Of a stretch of 64,000 nucleotides of DNA, positions 1-9,765 are shown in pieces. The notes beneath the pieces were generated by a model. The model did no database searches and was not told where the DNA came from. It worked only from the letters and a program-made list of their open reading frames with translations. The DNA is taken from contig NZ_ABJL02000007.1 in the NCBI RefSeq assembly GCF_000172175.1, positions 1,364,001 to 1,428,000 of the forward strand, written 5' to 3'. Origin of the DNA: Bacteroides intestinalis DSM 17393. Lineage in GTDB: Bacteria > Bacteroidota > Bacteroidia > Bacteroidales > Bacteroidaceae. The stretch's first letter is position 1. Each line of letters starts with the position of its first letter. Position numbers and translations under genes: made by a program.

Positions 1-2
1 AT

Positions 3-1346
3 CAAGACAACGCCCTCATGAACACTGCCGAGATTATGGGCACGGCAGGCATGTATAAAGAAGCAATCGACCTGATGCACAACGTACAAATCAATCATCT
101 ATCGGATGACCTGCACCCGTATTATTACCATATTTACCGTACAGTCTATGGGCTCATGGCCGATTACGCCGTTACGGAACAGGAGAAAAAACTCTATGCC
201 GAGATCACGGATAGATACCGTGATTCCCTGTTACTGGTCAACAAAGATAATCTTCTAGTGTACACGCTGATTCAGTCCGACCAGCACAATGTGAGGGGCG
301 AGTTCGATAAAGCCATCCAGTTATTGACCGACTACCTGGCAGGGCAGATAGACAATGTGCACGATGTGGCAATCTGTGCCTACACTTTATCAGAGTCATA
401 CCGCCTGAAAGAAGACACTGAAAAAGAGAAGGAGTATTTGATTCTTTCCTCCATTGCAGATATGAAGTCTGCAGTGCGCGAATATATTTCTTTGAGGAAA
501 CTGGCTGTGTTGCTCTATCAGGAAGGAGACATAGACCGTGCCTATTCGTATTTGAAACTGTGTATGGACGATGCCGTGTTCTGCAACGCCCGGTTGCGTA
601 TTTTGGAAATCCTGCAAATCTTTCCCCTCATCAACGACACTTATCAGCAAAAGGCTGAAAAGCAACAGGAACAAATGAAATGGGCGTTAATCTCTATCAG
701 CTTGCTGTCCATCTTCCTGCTGATCGCCATCTTCTATGTGTATAAGCAGATGAAATGCGTAGCAGCTGCACGCCATGAAGTGATAGATGCCAACAAGCGT
801 CTGAAAGAATTGAATGAAGAACTCCACCGCTACAATCTGCAACTGAAAGAAGCCAACCACATCATTGCCGAAAACTCCTACCTGAAAGAGGAATACATCG
901 GCCGCTATATGGACCAGTGTTCCGTATATTTGGAAAAGATGGACAACTATCGCCGTTCGCTGGGCAAGATAGCCGCTACGGGCAAGGTAGATGAGCTATA
1001 CAAAAACATCAAATCTTCTAAGTTCATAGAGGAGGAGTTGAAAGAGTTTTATGCCAATTTTGATAATACCTTCTTGCAACTGTTTCCCACTTTTGTAGAA
1101 GACTTCAACACCCTGCTTGCCGAAGGGGAGCAAATTTACCCCAAGGCCAACGAACGAATGAGTACCGAACTGCGTATCTTCGCCCTTATCCGTTTGGGAA
1201 TTACCGACAGTGTGAAGATTGCCCAATTCCTGCGCTATTCTGTGACTACCATTTATAATTACCGTACCAAAGTTCGTAATAAAGCTGCGGGCGACCGTGA
1301 CCAACTGGAACAGGAAGTAATGAAAATAGGTAAGTCGAGAGACTAA
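3..1346 (+). CDS. SusR-like transcriptional regulator (DUF6377), 5' end outside window
   Basis: The reading frame is open to the left edge, so the N-terminus is missing; the first ATG at 18 is probably internal. What remains is a helical, TPR-like sensor half, one membrane segment (about 25 hydrophobic residues ending in a KQM sequence, encoded near 680-750), a coiled coil, and a C-terminal helical region ending in a likely DNA-binding helix-turn-helix (the stretch around TDSVKIAQFLRYSVTTIYNY). This is the SusR/DUF6377 architecture: an inner-membrane one-component regulator that senses a periplasmic oligosaccharide and activates the adjacent susCD genes. It stands directly upstream of, and codirectional with, a SusC gene, which suggests it controls this locus. 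The ligand is inferred (isomalto-oligosaccharides) from the neighbouring GH66. Confidence 0.88.
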   Translation, partial: QDNALMNTAEIMGTAGMYKEAIDLMHNVQINHLSDDLHPYYYHIYRTVYGLMADYAVTEQEKKLYAEITDRYRDSLLLVNKDNLLVYTLIQSDQHNVRGEFDKAIQLLTDYLAGQIDNVHDVAICAYTLSESYRLKEDTEKEKEYLILSSIADMKSAVREYISLRKLAVLLYQEGDIDRAYSYLKLCMDDAVFCNARLRILEILQIFPLINDTYQQKAEKQQEQMKWALISISLLSIFLLIAIFYVYKQMKCVAAARHEVIDANKRLKELNEELHRYNLQLKEANHIIAENSYLKEEYIGRYMDQCSVYLEKMDNYRRSLGKIAATGKVDELYKNIKSSKFIEEELKEFYANFDNTFLQLFPTFVEDFNTLLAEGEQIYPKANERMSTELRIFALIRLGITDSVKIAQFLRYSVTTIYNYRTKVRNKAAGDRDQLEQEVMKIGKSRD

Positions 1347-1350
1347 AACC

Positions 1351-1380
1351 ACACTTTTAAGGCATATAAGTGTCTTTTTT
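1351..1380 (+). terminator. Likely intrinsic terminator after the SusR-like gene
   Basis: Arms ACACTT (1351-1356) and AAGTGT (1368-1373) enclose an 11-nt loop and are followed by a T-rich run. The stem is short (6 bp), so it may be weak. It would separate the regulator transcript from susC. Confidence 0.5.
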
Positions 1381-1516
1381 ACGCTTATATTTTTACTACT
1401 TTTTTAGCACAATGTATTTTCTTGATGATATTGATTATCAGTATTTTATGCCTTAATGAACGCCTTAAACTACTACTTTTTCACTCTTTTCCCCCTTATT
1501 GCTTCCTCTTATCAGA

Positions 1517-1556
1517 TACATTTGCATTGTTCCTTCACGGAGGGGACAAATGCATG
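1517..1556 (+). promoter_or_regulatory. Candidate promoter -7 box and leader hairpin before susC
   Basis: TACATTTG at 1517-1524 matches the Bacteroides -7 consensus TAnnTTTG; no clear TTTG lies 19-21 bp upstream, as is common for activator-dependent sus promoters. An imperfect inverted repeat follows (TGCATTGTTCC at about 1522-1532 against GGGGACAAATGCA near 1542-1555). The susC start codon is at 1596. The remainder of the 249-bp gap is AT-rich and shows nothing else. Confidence 0.45.
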
Positions 1557-1595
1557 TGAATCTATATTTTATTACTAACTTTAAACTCTTATATT

Positions 1596-4595
1596 ATGCA
1601 AAAGTACAAAATGCCGATCAGGCTTCGAATCATGGTTTGTCTGATAGGGATGTTACTTCCGATGTGCATGTTCGCACAGCAAATCACAGTACAAGGTGTA
1701 GTGAAAGACCAGACCGGAGAAACCGTTATCGGGGCCAGTGTGGTGCAGAAGAACACAATGAACGGTACGATAACGGGTATTGATGGCGATTTCTCGCTGA
1801 ATGTGCCTTCGGATGCCGTTATAGTAGTTTCATTCGTAGGCTATAAGTCTTTGGAAGTTCCCGTGAAAGGACAGAAGCAGATTATGGTAACACTCTCGGA
1901 AGACAGTGAGATGCTGGACGAAGTGGTGGTTATCGGTTATGGAACCATGAAGAAAAGTGACCTCACCGGTGCTGTTTCCTCCTTGGGAAGCAAGGACATC
2001 AAAGATGCTCCCGTTTCTAATCTGGGACAAGCCATTCAGGGCCGCATCTCCGGTGTGCAAGTAGTGGATGCCGGAAAGCCCGGTGACAATGTATCTATCA
2101 AGATTCGTGGTCTGGGTTCCATTAACAACTGCGATCCGCTGGTGGTGATTGACGGTGTGCCTACCGACCTGGGGCTGTCTTCACTGAACATGGCGGATGT
2201 GGAACGCCTGGACGTATTGAAAGACGCATCGGCTACAGCCATTTACGGTTCGCGTGGAGCCAATGGGGTAGTGATGATTACCACCAAGCGCGGAACGGAA
2301 GGGAAAGGCAAATTGTCAGTATCCGCTAATTGTGCTTTCCAGAATGCCACGAACGTTCCTTCTTTGCTGAACGCAAGCCAGTATGCTGATTTGAGTAATG
2401 ATATGATGGTGAACAGCGGTCGCAACCCGAACCCGAATTGGGCAAATCCTTCGGAACTGGGTGCAGGTACCGACTGGATGGACGAATTGCTGCGCACGGG
2501 TGTGATGCAGAACTATACGGTAAGTTATTCCGGAGGAAACGAGAAGTCTCATTATTATGTATCCGGTGGTTTTCTCGATCAGTCGGGTACGGTGCGTAGT
2601 GTAAACTATCGCCGTTTTACGTTTCAGTCCAACAGCGACGCACAGGTGCTGAAGTGGTTGAAGTTCTCCAATAATATAACTTTCAGTACTGATACGAAGG
2701 ATTCGGGCAGTTATAATATCGGTGATGCGCTGAAGGCTCTTCCCGTTCTTCCGGTGAAGAATGAAGACGGTTCATGGAGTGGTCCGGAAGGTAATTCAGA
2801 ATGGTACGGTAGCATCCGCAACCCGATAGGACCTACGCAACTGAACAAGAGCCAGACGAAAGGTTATAACTTCCTTGCCAACTTGACGGCGGAACTGACT
2901 TTTACCAAATGGCTGAAATTCAAGAGCACTTTCGGCTACGATGCCAAATTCTGGTTCATCGATAACTTCACGCCGAAATATAACTGGAAACCTATTCCGA
3001 CGGAAGAAACTTCACGCTACAAGAGCGATAATAAATCATTCACTTATCTGTGGGATAACTATTTCCTGTTTGACCATACCTTTGCAGAAAAGCATCGTGT
3101 GGGAGTAATGGCGGGTTCGTCTGCACAGTGGAATGAGAATGATTACCTGAATGCGCAAAAGAATGTCTTCATGTTCGACAATGTACATGAAATGGATAAC
3201 GGTCAGGAGATGTACGCCATTGGCGGCAGTTCCAATGAATGGGCGTTGCTCTCTTACATGGCACGTATCAACTACTCTTACGAAGACCGCTATATGCTGA
3301 CGGCAACTGTCCGCCGTGATGGTTCCAGCCGTTTCGGTAAAAAGAACCGCTGGGGTACTTTCCCTTCTGTATCTGCCGCATGGCGCATTTCGCAGGAAAG
3401 CTGGTTCCCGAAGAACGACGTTGTGAACGACCTGAAAATACGTGCAGGATATGGAGTGACGGGTAGCCAGGCAAGTGTCGGTAATTATAGTTACCTGGCA
3501 TCTTACAACACCAGTGTATATCCATTCGGAACAACGAGCGGCAATCAGACCGCATTGGTTTCCTCTACGCTTGCCAATCCTTACATTCATTGGGAAGAGG
3601 TGGCACAGACGAATATCGGTTTCGATGCGTCCCTGTTTAATTCACGGATTGTATTCTCACTGGATGCTTATCTGAAAGAGACAAGGGATATGCTGGTAAA
3701 GGCATCCATCCCCATCACATCGGGATTTGAAGATACCACCACCACTTATACGAATGCCGGTAAAGTGCGCAATCAAGGTTTGGAAATGAGTCTGCACACT
3801 ATCAACCTGACTGGAGAACTGGGCTGGGAAACGAACGTGACCGCCACGTACAATAAGAATAAGATTAAGGACCTGAACAGCGCGGTTCCTTACTATATCA
3901 ACCAGATCAATAACTCGTATGTGACGATGCTGGCAAAAGACTATCCGATTAATGCCTTCTACGGCTACGTGACGGACGGCTTGTTCCAAAATCAGGCGGA
4001 AGTGGATGCGCATGCCGTGCAGCCGGGAGCTGAACCGGGCGATATCCGTTTCAGGGATTTGAACAACGACGGTGTCATCAACGACAGTGACCGCACGGTG
4101 ATTGGCAATCCTAATCCCTGTTGGTTCTTCTCAATGAACAACAACTTGTCTTACAAAGGATTCGAGCTTTCCGTATTCTTTCAGGGAGTGGCCGGCAATA
4201 AGATTTATAACGCCAACAATATCGACAACGTCGGAATGGCTGCCGCATACAACCAGACGACTGATGTGCTGAACCGTTGGCGCGGAGAGGGGACAAGCTA
4301 CTCCATGCCGCGTGCCGTGTTCGGTGATCCTAATCAGAACTGCCGTGTATCCGACCGCTTTGTAGAAGACGGATCTTACTTGCGTGTGAAGAACATCACA
4401 CTCTCTTATACCTTCCCGAAACAATGGTTGCAGAAGTTACAGATAGAGAATGCACGCCTTTCCCTTTCCTGTGAGAATGTGGCTACCATTACCGGATATT
4501 CCGGTTTCGATCCGGAGGTGGATATTAACGGTATTGATTTGTCCCGTTATCCCATTTCCCGTACATTCAGTGTAGGATTAAACTTTAACTTTTAA
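1596..4595 (+). CDS. SusC-like TonB-dependent outer-membrane transporter
   Basis: 999 aa, the usual length for SusC/RagA proteins. A signal peptide ends near residue 28 (MCMFAQ), followed by the carboxypeptidase-regulatory-like beta domain (about 30-105), a SusC-type plug starting at the DEVVVIGYGTMKKSDLTGAV stretch, and a large 22-strand barrel ending in the aromatic C-terminus GLNFNF. It imports oligosaccharides across the outer membrane using TonB energy, with the SusD-like lipoprotein as a lid. It begins a run of four closely spaced genes (susC, susD, susE/F, GH66), evidently one operon. Substrate specificity is inferred from the GH66 gene. Confidence 0.95.
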   Translation: MQKYKMPIRLRIMVCLIGMLLPMCMFAQQITVQGVVKDQTGETVIGASVVQKNTMNGTITGIDGDFSLNVPSDAVIVVSFVGYKSLEVPVKGQKQIMVTLSEDSEMLDEVVVIGYGTMKKSDLTGAVSSLGSKDIKDAPVSNLGQAIQGRISGVQVVDAGKPGDNVSIKIRGLGSINNCDPLVVIDGVPTDLGLSSLNMADVERLDVLKDASATAIYGSRGANGVVMITTKRGTEGKGKLSVSANCAFQNATNVPSLLNASQYADLSNDMMVNSGRNPNPNWANPSELGAGTDWMDELLRTGVMQNYTVSYSGGNEKSHYYVSGGFLDQSGTVRSVNYRRFTFQSNSDAQVLKWLKFSNNITFSTDTKDSGSYNIGDALKALPVLPVKNEDGSWSGPEGNSEWYGSIRNPIGPTQLNKSQTKGYNFLANLTAELTFTKWLKFKSTFGYDAKFWFIDNFTPKYNWKPIPTEETSRYKSDNKSFTYLWDNYFLFDHTFAEKHRVGVMAGSSAQWNENDYLNAQKNVFMFDNVHEMDNGQEMYAIGGSSNEWALLSYMARINYSYEDRYMLTATVRRDGSSRFGKKNRWGTFPSVSAAWRISQESWFPKNDVVNDLKIRAGYGVTGSQASVGNYSYLASYNTSVYPFGTTSGNQTALVSSTLANPYIHWEEVAQTNIGFDASLFNSRIVFSLDAYLKETRDMLVKASIPITSGFEDTTTTYTNAGKVRNQGLEMSLHTINLTGELGWETNVTATYNKNKIKDLNSAVPYYINQINNSYVTMLAKDYPINAFYGYVTDGLFQNQAEVDAHAVQPGAEPGDIRFRDLNNDGVINDSDRTVIGNPNPCWFFSMNNNLSYKGFELSVFFQGVAGNKIYNANNIDNVGMAAAYNQTTDVLNRWRGEGTSYSMPRAVFGDPNQNCRVSDRFVEDGSYLRVKNITLSYTFPKQWLQKLQIENARLSLSCENVATITGYSGFDPEVDINGIDLSRYPISRTFSVGLNFNF

Positions 4596-4607
4596 ATAGA
4601 TTCGGAT

Positions 4608-6098
4608 ATGAAAAAGATAACAAACTTACTATACGTGCTGGCTGTATTGACGCTGGTATCATGTAACGACTTCCTGGATAAGTCGCCCAAATATGCCGTT
4701 GATCCTGAAACAACCGTGACCGATGATGTGGCCGTGGCACTGACAAACGCTTGCTACAAGGCGCTTCAGTCTTCCAATCTCTACAATCAGCGTATGTGGT
4801 CGCTGGATATCGTTGCGGGTAACAGTCTGGTAGGTGCAGGTGGTGGTACGGATGGTCTGGAAACCATACAGGCATCCAACTTTATCACGCAGAGCGATAA
4901 TGGGATGGCTCTGTATATGTGGCGTTCTCCGTGGGTAGGCATCGGGCAGTGCAACATTGTACTGACCAGTCTTCCGCAGGCCGAAGCCGTATCGGAAAGC
5001 ATAAAGAACCGTTGTATGGGTGAAGCATATTTCCTTCGTGCCCATTACTATTATATCTTAGCCCGTTTGTATGGCGGTGTTCCTTTGCGTCTGGAACCTT
5101 ATAATCCGGGTGGATCTACTGCAATAGCACGCACTACGTTGGATCAGACTTATGAGCAGATCATTTCGGACTGTAAGAATGCAGTCGATTTGCTTCCGGC
5201 GAAAGCGGAATATAATGAAGAAGAAAAAGGACGTGCCTGTAAGGATGCTGCCCTTGCCATGCTGGCGGATATCTACCTGACACTGGCTCCCAACCATACG
5301 AGCTATTATGAAGACGTGGTGGAACTGTGCAATGAGATTACGAACCTGGGGTACGACCTTTCCATTTGCAAGTATGAAAATAACTTCGATGCTACCATCA
5401 ATAACGGTCCTGAATCTCTGTTTGAGGTTCAGTATTCCGGAAGTACGGAATATGATTTCTGGGGAACGGACGGTCAGTCTTCTTGGCTTTCCACTTTCAT
5501 GGGGCCTCGTAACTCGGACTTTGTTGCAGGCAGCTACGGCTGGAATCAGCCTACGGAGGAATTTGTGAGCCAGTATGAAGAAGGTGATAAACGGAAGGAT
5601 CTGACGATTCTTTATGCAGGTTGTCCGGACTTCGACGGGAAGACTTACAAGAGTTCTTATTCCAATACCGGATATAATGTCCGCAAATTCCTGGTTTCCA
5701 AGACTATTTCACCGGAATACAATACGAATCCCAATAACTTTGTTGTGTACCGCTACGCGGATGTCTTGCTAAAGAAAGCGGAAGCGCTGAATGAAATGGG
5801 ACAACCCGGGCAGGCTGCCGCTTCCTTGAATATCGTTCGCAAACGTGCCGGATTGCCTGAAGTTTCGGGCCTGTCGCAGGAGGCGATGCGTGAGAAGATT
5901 ATTCACGAGCGTCGCATGGAACTGGCTTTCGAAGGACATCGCTGGTTCGATATGATCCGCATCAATAATGGAGAGTATGCCATTCGCTTCCTGCAATCCA
6001 TTGGGAAGAACAGTGTGAACAAGAATCGCCTGTTGTTCCCCATTCCGCAGACGGAAATGGATGCGAATATACTGATGACACAGAATCCGGGTTATTAA
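4608..6098 (+). CDS. SusD/RagB-like glycan-binding outer-membrane lipoprotein
   Basis: 496 aa. Type II signal with lipobox-like VLTLVSC, and acidic residues just after the Cys (NDFLD), consistent with surface export. The body is a TPR-like helical SusD fold; the C-terminal part has the family-typical HERRMELAFEGHRWFDMIR sequence. It starts 12 bp after the susC stop, so it is co-transcribed and should form the SusCD pedal-bin complex, binding the glycan at the cell surface and passing it to SusC. Confidence 0.95.
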   Translation: MKKITNLLYVLAVLTLVSCNDFLDKSPKYAVDPETTVTDDVAVALTNACYKALQSSNLYNQRMWSLDIVAGNSLVGAGGGTDGLETIQASNFITQSDNGMALYMWRSPWVGIGQCNIVLTSLPQAEAVSESIKNRCMGEAYFLRAHYYYILARLYGGVPLRLEPYNPGGSTAIARTTLDQTYEQIISDCKNAVDLLPAKAEYNEEEKGRACKDAALAMLADIYLTLAPNHTSYYEDVVELCNEITNLGYDLSICKYENNFDATINNGPESLFEVQYSGSTEYDFWGTDGQSSWLSTFMGPRNSDFVAGSYGWNQPTEEFVSQYEEGDKRKDLTILYAGCPDFDGKTYKSSYSNTGYNVRKFLVSKTISPEYNTNPNNFVVYRYADVLLKKAEALNEMGQPGQAAASLNIVRKRAGLPEVSGLSQEAMREKIIHERRMELAFEGHRWFDMIRINNGEYAIRFLQSIGKNSVNKNRLLFPIPQTEMDANILMTQNPGY

Positions 6099-6120
6099 TC
6101 ACTTAAATCAGAAGAAGAAT

Positions 6121-7617
6121 ATGAAAAGATATATCTCACATCTAGTATTTGCATTGCTGGGTTGCATGGTATTGTCTGCATGCGTGGACAATGACTATAT
6201 GGAACTGGACAAGGGGCACAATGAGCTGGCGCTTTCCACCAGCAACACGGAAGTCGTTTTGAACGAACAGGCGCATGGCGATGATGCCCTGGAACTTTCT
6301 TGGACAACGGGCACGAATTATGGTACGGGAAATAAGATTTCCTATACACTGGAACTAGCCAAGGCGGGCAGTAATTTTACCGCTCCTTATGTGGCTTTGG
6401 AGGATGTCGTGCAGGAATATACCTGGAAGAAGAGCGTGGAGGAATTGAATAACATCCTTCGTGAATATTTCGGTGCGGAAGCTACTGAAAACATCTCTCT
6501 GGAAGCACGCTTAACAGCCAAAGTAACGGATCGGGAAGAGACGCAGGTAGCCACCACCTCTTTTAGTGTCACTGCCTACAAACCGTTGACTTCCACTCTT
6601 TACCTGATAGGGGATGCCACTCCCGGCGGTTGGAGTGCGGATGATGCAACGGAAATGACCCGGAAAGACAATGGTATCTTTACATGGACGGGAAAAATGA
6701 CTGCGGGTTCCTTCAAGTTTATCACTACGCTGGGTTCTTTCTTGCCGTCATACAACAAAGGAACTGACGGAAAGCTGGTGCTTCGTACCAGTGCTGATCA
6801 GCCGGACGAACCGTTTACGATTGAAGAAGAGTTCAACTATGTTGTTGAAGCGAATCTGTTTACTGGTGTTGTTACCCTGACTCAGACCGAGAACCTCAGA
6901 CCGGCTTACGATCAACTTTATTTCGTAGGAGGTATGAACGACTGGGGATTTGTGCCGATGAAAAAGGATGTGCTCGATCCGTTCCTGTTCCGCTATGCCC
7001 GTTTGTTCGATGCTGGTCAGGGTGGGGAATTTAAGTTCGGAACTTCGGAAGGAAGCTGGGAGAATATGTATAAGGCAAAGAATGCCGATGCCGCTTACAC
7101 CGATACGGAAATGGTATTTGTGAAAGGGTTCGATCCTGACAATAAATGGGTGCTGAAAGATGTCGAATGTGGTAAGGCTTATAAGATATGTGTCGATATC
7201 CGTGCAGGGAAAGAGCGTATGATGATGAGCGAATTTGTTCCTTATGAGATGATTTATATGGTAGGGGATGCTACGCCTGCGGGATGGAGCATTGGAGATG
7301 CCACACCGATGCAGGCCACAGATAGTCCGTATGTATTTACCTGGCAAGGTGTACTGAATGTGGGTGAGTTGAAGCTGACCTGTGATAAGAAAGAGGACTG
7401 GAACGGTGCCTGGTTTATGCCGACCGTAGCCGACCGGCAGCCTTCGGGCGAGACGGAACCAATGCTGTTCCTGGATAAGGCCAGTGATGCTTTCAAAGCT
7501 CAATATCCGGATGTAATGATTGGAGGCATCGACCAGAAATGGAAGATCACGACGGCAGGTTCTTATAAGATTACCCTGAATCAACTGGAAGAGACGATTT
7601 CGATAGTGAAACAGTGA
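6121..7617 (+). CDS. SusE/SusF-like surface glycan-binding lipoprotein
   Basis: 498 aa lipoprotein (signal ending LSACVDNDY). After an N-terminal SusE-type Ig-like domain (about 30-150) come three tandem starch-binding-like modules starting near residues 160, 266 and 378. Each opens with the same pattern: LYLIGDATPGGWS, LYFVGGMNDWGF, IYMVGDATPAGWS. These resemble the SusE/SusF CBM repeats that hold alpha-glucans at the surface without cutting them. It lies between the SusD gene and GH66; the GH66 start codon is only 4 bp after its stop. Whether it is closer to SusE (usually shorter) or SusF (three CBMs) is uncertain; the three-module layout recalls SusF. Confidence 0.88.
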   Translation: MKRYISHLVFALLGCMVLSACVDNDYMELDKGHNELALSTSNTEVVLNEQAHGDDALELSWTTGTNYGTGNKISYTLELAKAGSNFTAPYVALEDVVQEYTWKKSVEELNNILREYFGAEATENISLEARLTAKVTDREETQVATTSFSVTAYKPLTSTLYLIGDATPGGWSADDATEMTRKDNGIFTWTGKMTAGSFKFITTLGSFLPSYNKGTDGKLVLRTSADQPDEPFTIEEEFNYVVEANLFTGVVTLTQTENLRPAYDQLYFVGGMNDWGFVPMKKDVLDPFLFRYARLFDAGQGGEFKFGTSEGSWENMYKAKNADAAYTDTEMVFVKGFDPDNKWVLKDVECGKAYKICVDIRAGKERMMMSEFVPYEMIYMVGDATPAGWSIGDATPMQATDSPYVFTWQGVLNVGELKLTCDKKEDWNGAWFMPTVADRQPSGETEPMLFLDKASDAFKAQYPDVMIGGIDQKWKITTAGSYKITLNQLEETISIVKQ

Positions 7618-7621
7618 AACG

Positions 7622-9412
7622 ATGAAATATATAGTTTATGCAATGGCTGCCACGTTCTTTTTGGCTTCGTGCAGCAAAGACAATGATGAAACCGGCGGTG
7701 GTAACGGTGGTGGAGGAGAAACAGGAGGAGTGACTGATGTCACTCCTGTTACCTCCGATTTGACTGTGAACCTGACCACTGACAAGGCTTGCTACCGACC
7801 GGGTGAAACCGTTTCCTTCACAGCCGATGTCCTGCCTGCGGGAGCAAAGGTACGTTACCGCACTTTGAACCAGGTAATCTCCGAACAGGCAGCTGCAGGC
7901 AGTTCTTGGACGTGGACTGCCCCTGCAACGGATTTCACCGGATATCTGGCGGACGTTTATCGCACTAAAGAAGACGGTACGGAAGTTATTCTCGGTACTA
8001 TTGCCGTCGATGTATCCAGCGACTGGACACGCTTCCCGCGTTATGGCTTTGTCGCCACTTTCGACGCTTCTAAAACGGAAAGTAAAATTCAGGAGGAAAT
8101 GGCTTTTCTGAACCGTTGCCATATCAATGGTGTGCAGTTTCAGGATTGGCACAACAAGCACCACTGGCCGTTGGGCGGTACGCGCGAACATCTCGATGCA
8201 GTATATAAGGATATTGCCAACCGGGATATCTATACACAGTCGGTAAAGGATTATATCCGCGTCCAGCACTCGTATGGAATGAAGGCGATGTTCTATAATC
8301 TTTGCTTCGGTGCGCTCGATGATGCAGCGGGTGACGGTGTGAAAGAAGAATGGTACATCTTTAAAGGCACAGGACATACGGATAAGGATGCCCATACGTT
8401 GCCCGACAGTTGGAAAAGCAATATCTATTTGCTCGATCCGGGTAATGCCGAGTGGCAGGCATATATTGCCCAGCGCAACGATGATGTCTATGCCAATCTT
8501 GACTTTGATGGCTATCAGATAGACCAGTTGGGCAACCGTGGCGACCGCTATGATTACAAGGGGAATAAGGTGAATCTGCCTAAGACTTATGTTTCGTTTA
8601 TTGAAGCCATGAAGGGGAAACATCCTGATAAACGACTGGTGATGAATGCAGTAAGTAGCTACGGGGCATCCCAGATTGCAGGTACGGGCAAAGTCGACTT
8701 CCTGTATAATGAAGTTTGGGGGGATGAAGCTGATTTCACGGACTTATATACGATCCTGAAAGCGAACCATCAGTACGGAAATCAGGCACTGAAGACGGTG
8801 TTTGCGGCTTATATGAATTATGAGAAGAGTTCCGGTGAATTCAATATGCCGGGAATCTTGCTGACGGATGCGGTGATGTTTGCTCTGGGCGGTTCGCACC
8901 TAGAATTGGGAGGCGACCACATGTTGTGCAGCGAATACTTCCCGAATACCCGTTTGCAGATGAGTGATGCCTTGAAGACGGCTGTTGTGCGCTATTATGA
9001 CTTTATGACTGCTTATCAGAATCTTCTTCGCGATGGCGGGAAGGAAGACGAGGTAACTTTGGTATGTACGGATGCGAGCAAGAATCTGAATCTGAACACT
9101 TGGCCACCACAGAAATCAGCCATTACTTCTTTCGCCAGAAGGGTGAACGGTAAACAGGTGGTTCATCTGCTGAACTTCCTTAGTGCAAACAGTTTAAGTT
9201 GGAGAGACCTGAACGGGACAATGCCCGAACCACGGTTGGTGACTAAAGTGCCCTTGAAGTTGAATGTTGCGGGGAAAGTGAGCAAAGTGTGGGTGGCTAC
9301 TCCAGACGCACATGCCGGAGCTTCGCAGGAATTAGCTTTTGAACAGAAAGACGGAACGATAACCTTTACGCTTCCTTCACTGAAATACTGGAGCATGATT
9401 ATAATAGAATAA
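7622..9412 (+). CDS. GH66 dextranase-type lipoprotein
   Basis: 596 aa. Lipoprotein signal ends FFLASCS, followed by acidic residues and a Gly-rich linker (about 22-36), suggesting surface display. An Ig-like domain (about 45-130) precedes the catalytic (beta/alpha)8 barrel. GH66 hallmarks: D301 within DFDGYQIDQLG is the likely nucleophile and E364 within FLYNEVWGDEADF the likely acid/base; their 63-residue spacing is close to the 68 of Streptococcus mutans dextranase. GH66 enzymes cut alpha-1,6-glucan endo-wise, and some also make cyclic isomalto-oligosaccharides; which activity dominates cannot be read here. Last gene of the susC operon. A similar GH66-containing PUL is known in B. thetaiotaomicron (BT3087 region, from memory). 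Confidence 0.9.
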   Translation: MKYIVYAMAATFFLASCSKDNDETGGGNGGGGETGGVTDVTPVTSDLTVNLTTDKACYRPGETVSFTADVLPAGAKVRYRTLNQVISEQAAAGSSWTWTAPATDFTGYLADVYRTKEDGTEVILGTIAVDVSSDWTRFPRYGFVATFDASKTESKIQEEMAFLNRCHINGVQFQDWHNKHHWPLGGTREHLDAVYKDIANRDIYTQSVKDYIRVQHSYGMKAMFYNLCFGALDDAAGDGVKEEWYIFKGTGHTDKDAHTLPDSWKSNIYLLDPGNAEWQAYIAQRNDDVYANLDFDGYQIDQLGNRGDRYDYKGNKVNLPKTYVSFIEAMKGKHPDKRLVMNAVSSYGASQIAGTGKVDFLYNEVWGDEADFTDLYTILKANHQYGNQALKTVFAAYMNYEKSSGEFNMPGILLTDAVMFALGGSHLELGGDHMLCSEYFPNTRLQMSDALKTAVVRYYDFMTAYQNLLRDGGKEDEVTLVCTDASKNLNLNTWPPQKSAITSFARRVNGKQVVHLLNFLSANSLSWRDLNGTMPEPRLVTKVPLKLNVAGKVSKVWVATPDAHAGASQELAFEQKDGTITFTLPSLKYWSMIIIE

Positions 9413-9765
9413 ACGGTTATTGGGGTTGATTCAAAATAAATTGGAAAGAAAAGAGTGGTAAGGGGGTAAAGTGATAGGGCGATAAAGTAGCTGCGTTATA
9501 TATCGCAGAGATTTGTTAGAATTTATTAACGGCAATGTGGCTTTTGTAACTTTCTGATTATCAATACCACTAAACCACGCCCTATTCAGTATACGACTGA
9601 ACCCTATTAAGTATACGACTGAATGGCATTCAGTATACGACTGAATTAGGTTCAGTATACGACTATTTTGGGAATATACATAATTTGTAAACAATATACA
9701 CCACTACCCTGTTTTTTCAGTTCATAATCGCTACAGAAAGAACAGATTATAAAAGATATAGAACC
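9413..9765. other. 353-bp intergenic region between GH66 and GH31
   Basis: The gap has no credible gene. Its first half is AT-rich, with a small hairpin around the CTGCG...CGCAG sequence at about 9490-9507. The second half holds four regularly spaced dyads (9585-9667, listed separately). No good TAnnTTTG box was found before the GH31 start at 9766, so that promoter may depend on an activator. Confidence 0.6.
9585..9667. promoter_or_regulatory. Array of four 17-bp dyads at 22-bp spacing (operator-like)
   Basis: Four copies of TTCAGTATACGACTGAA start at 9585, 9607, 9629 and 9651, exactly 22 bp apart (about two helical turns). Copy 2 reads TTAAGT at its left end; copy 4 loses the last bases of its right arm. 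Each unit is itself an inverted repeat (TTCAGT and ACTGAA around ATACG), while the 5 bp between units vary. The array ends about 100 bp before the GH31 start. It looks like a cooperative protein-binding site; the protein is unknown. Confidence 0.75.

Noticed and set aside
6748..8623. Long minus-strand ORFs (278 and 350 aa) opposite the SusE/F and GH66 genes
   Set aside because: No recognisable domains; both are explained by codon bias in the strongly supported plus-strand genes.
9585..9667. CRISPR-like repeat array
   Set aside because: The spacers are only 5 bp and no cas gene is present; the units are short dyads, so an operator array fits better.
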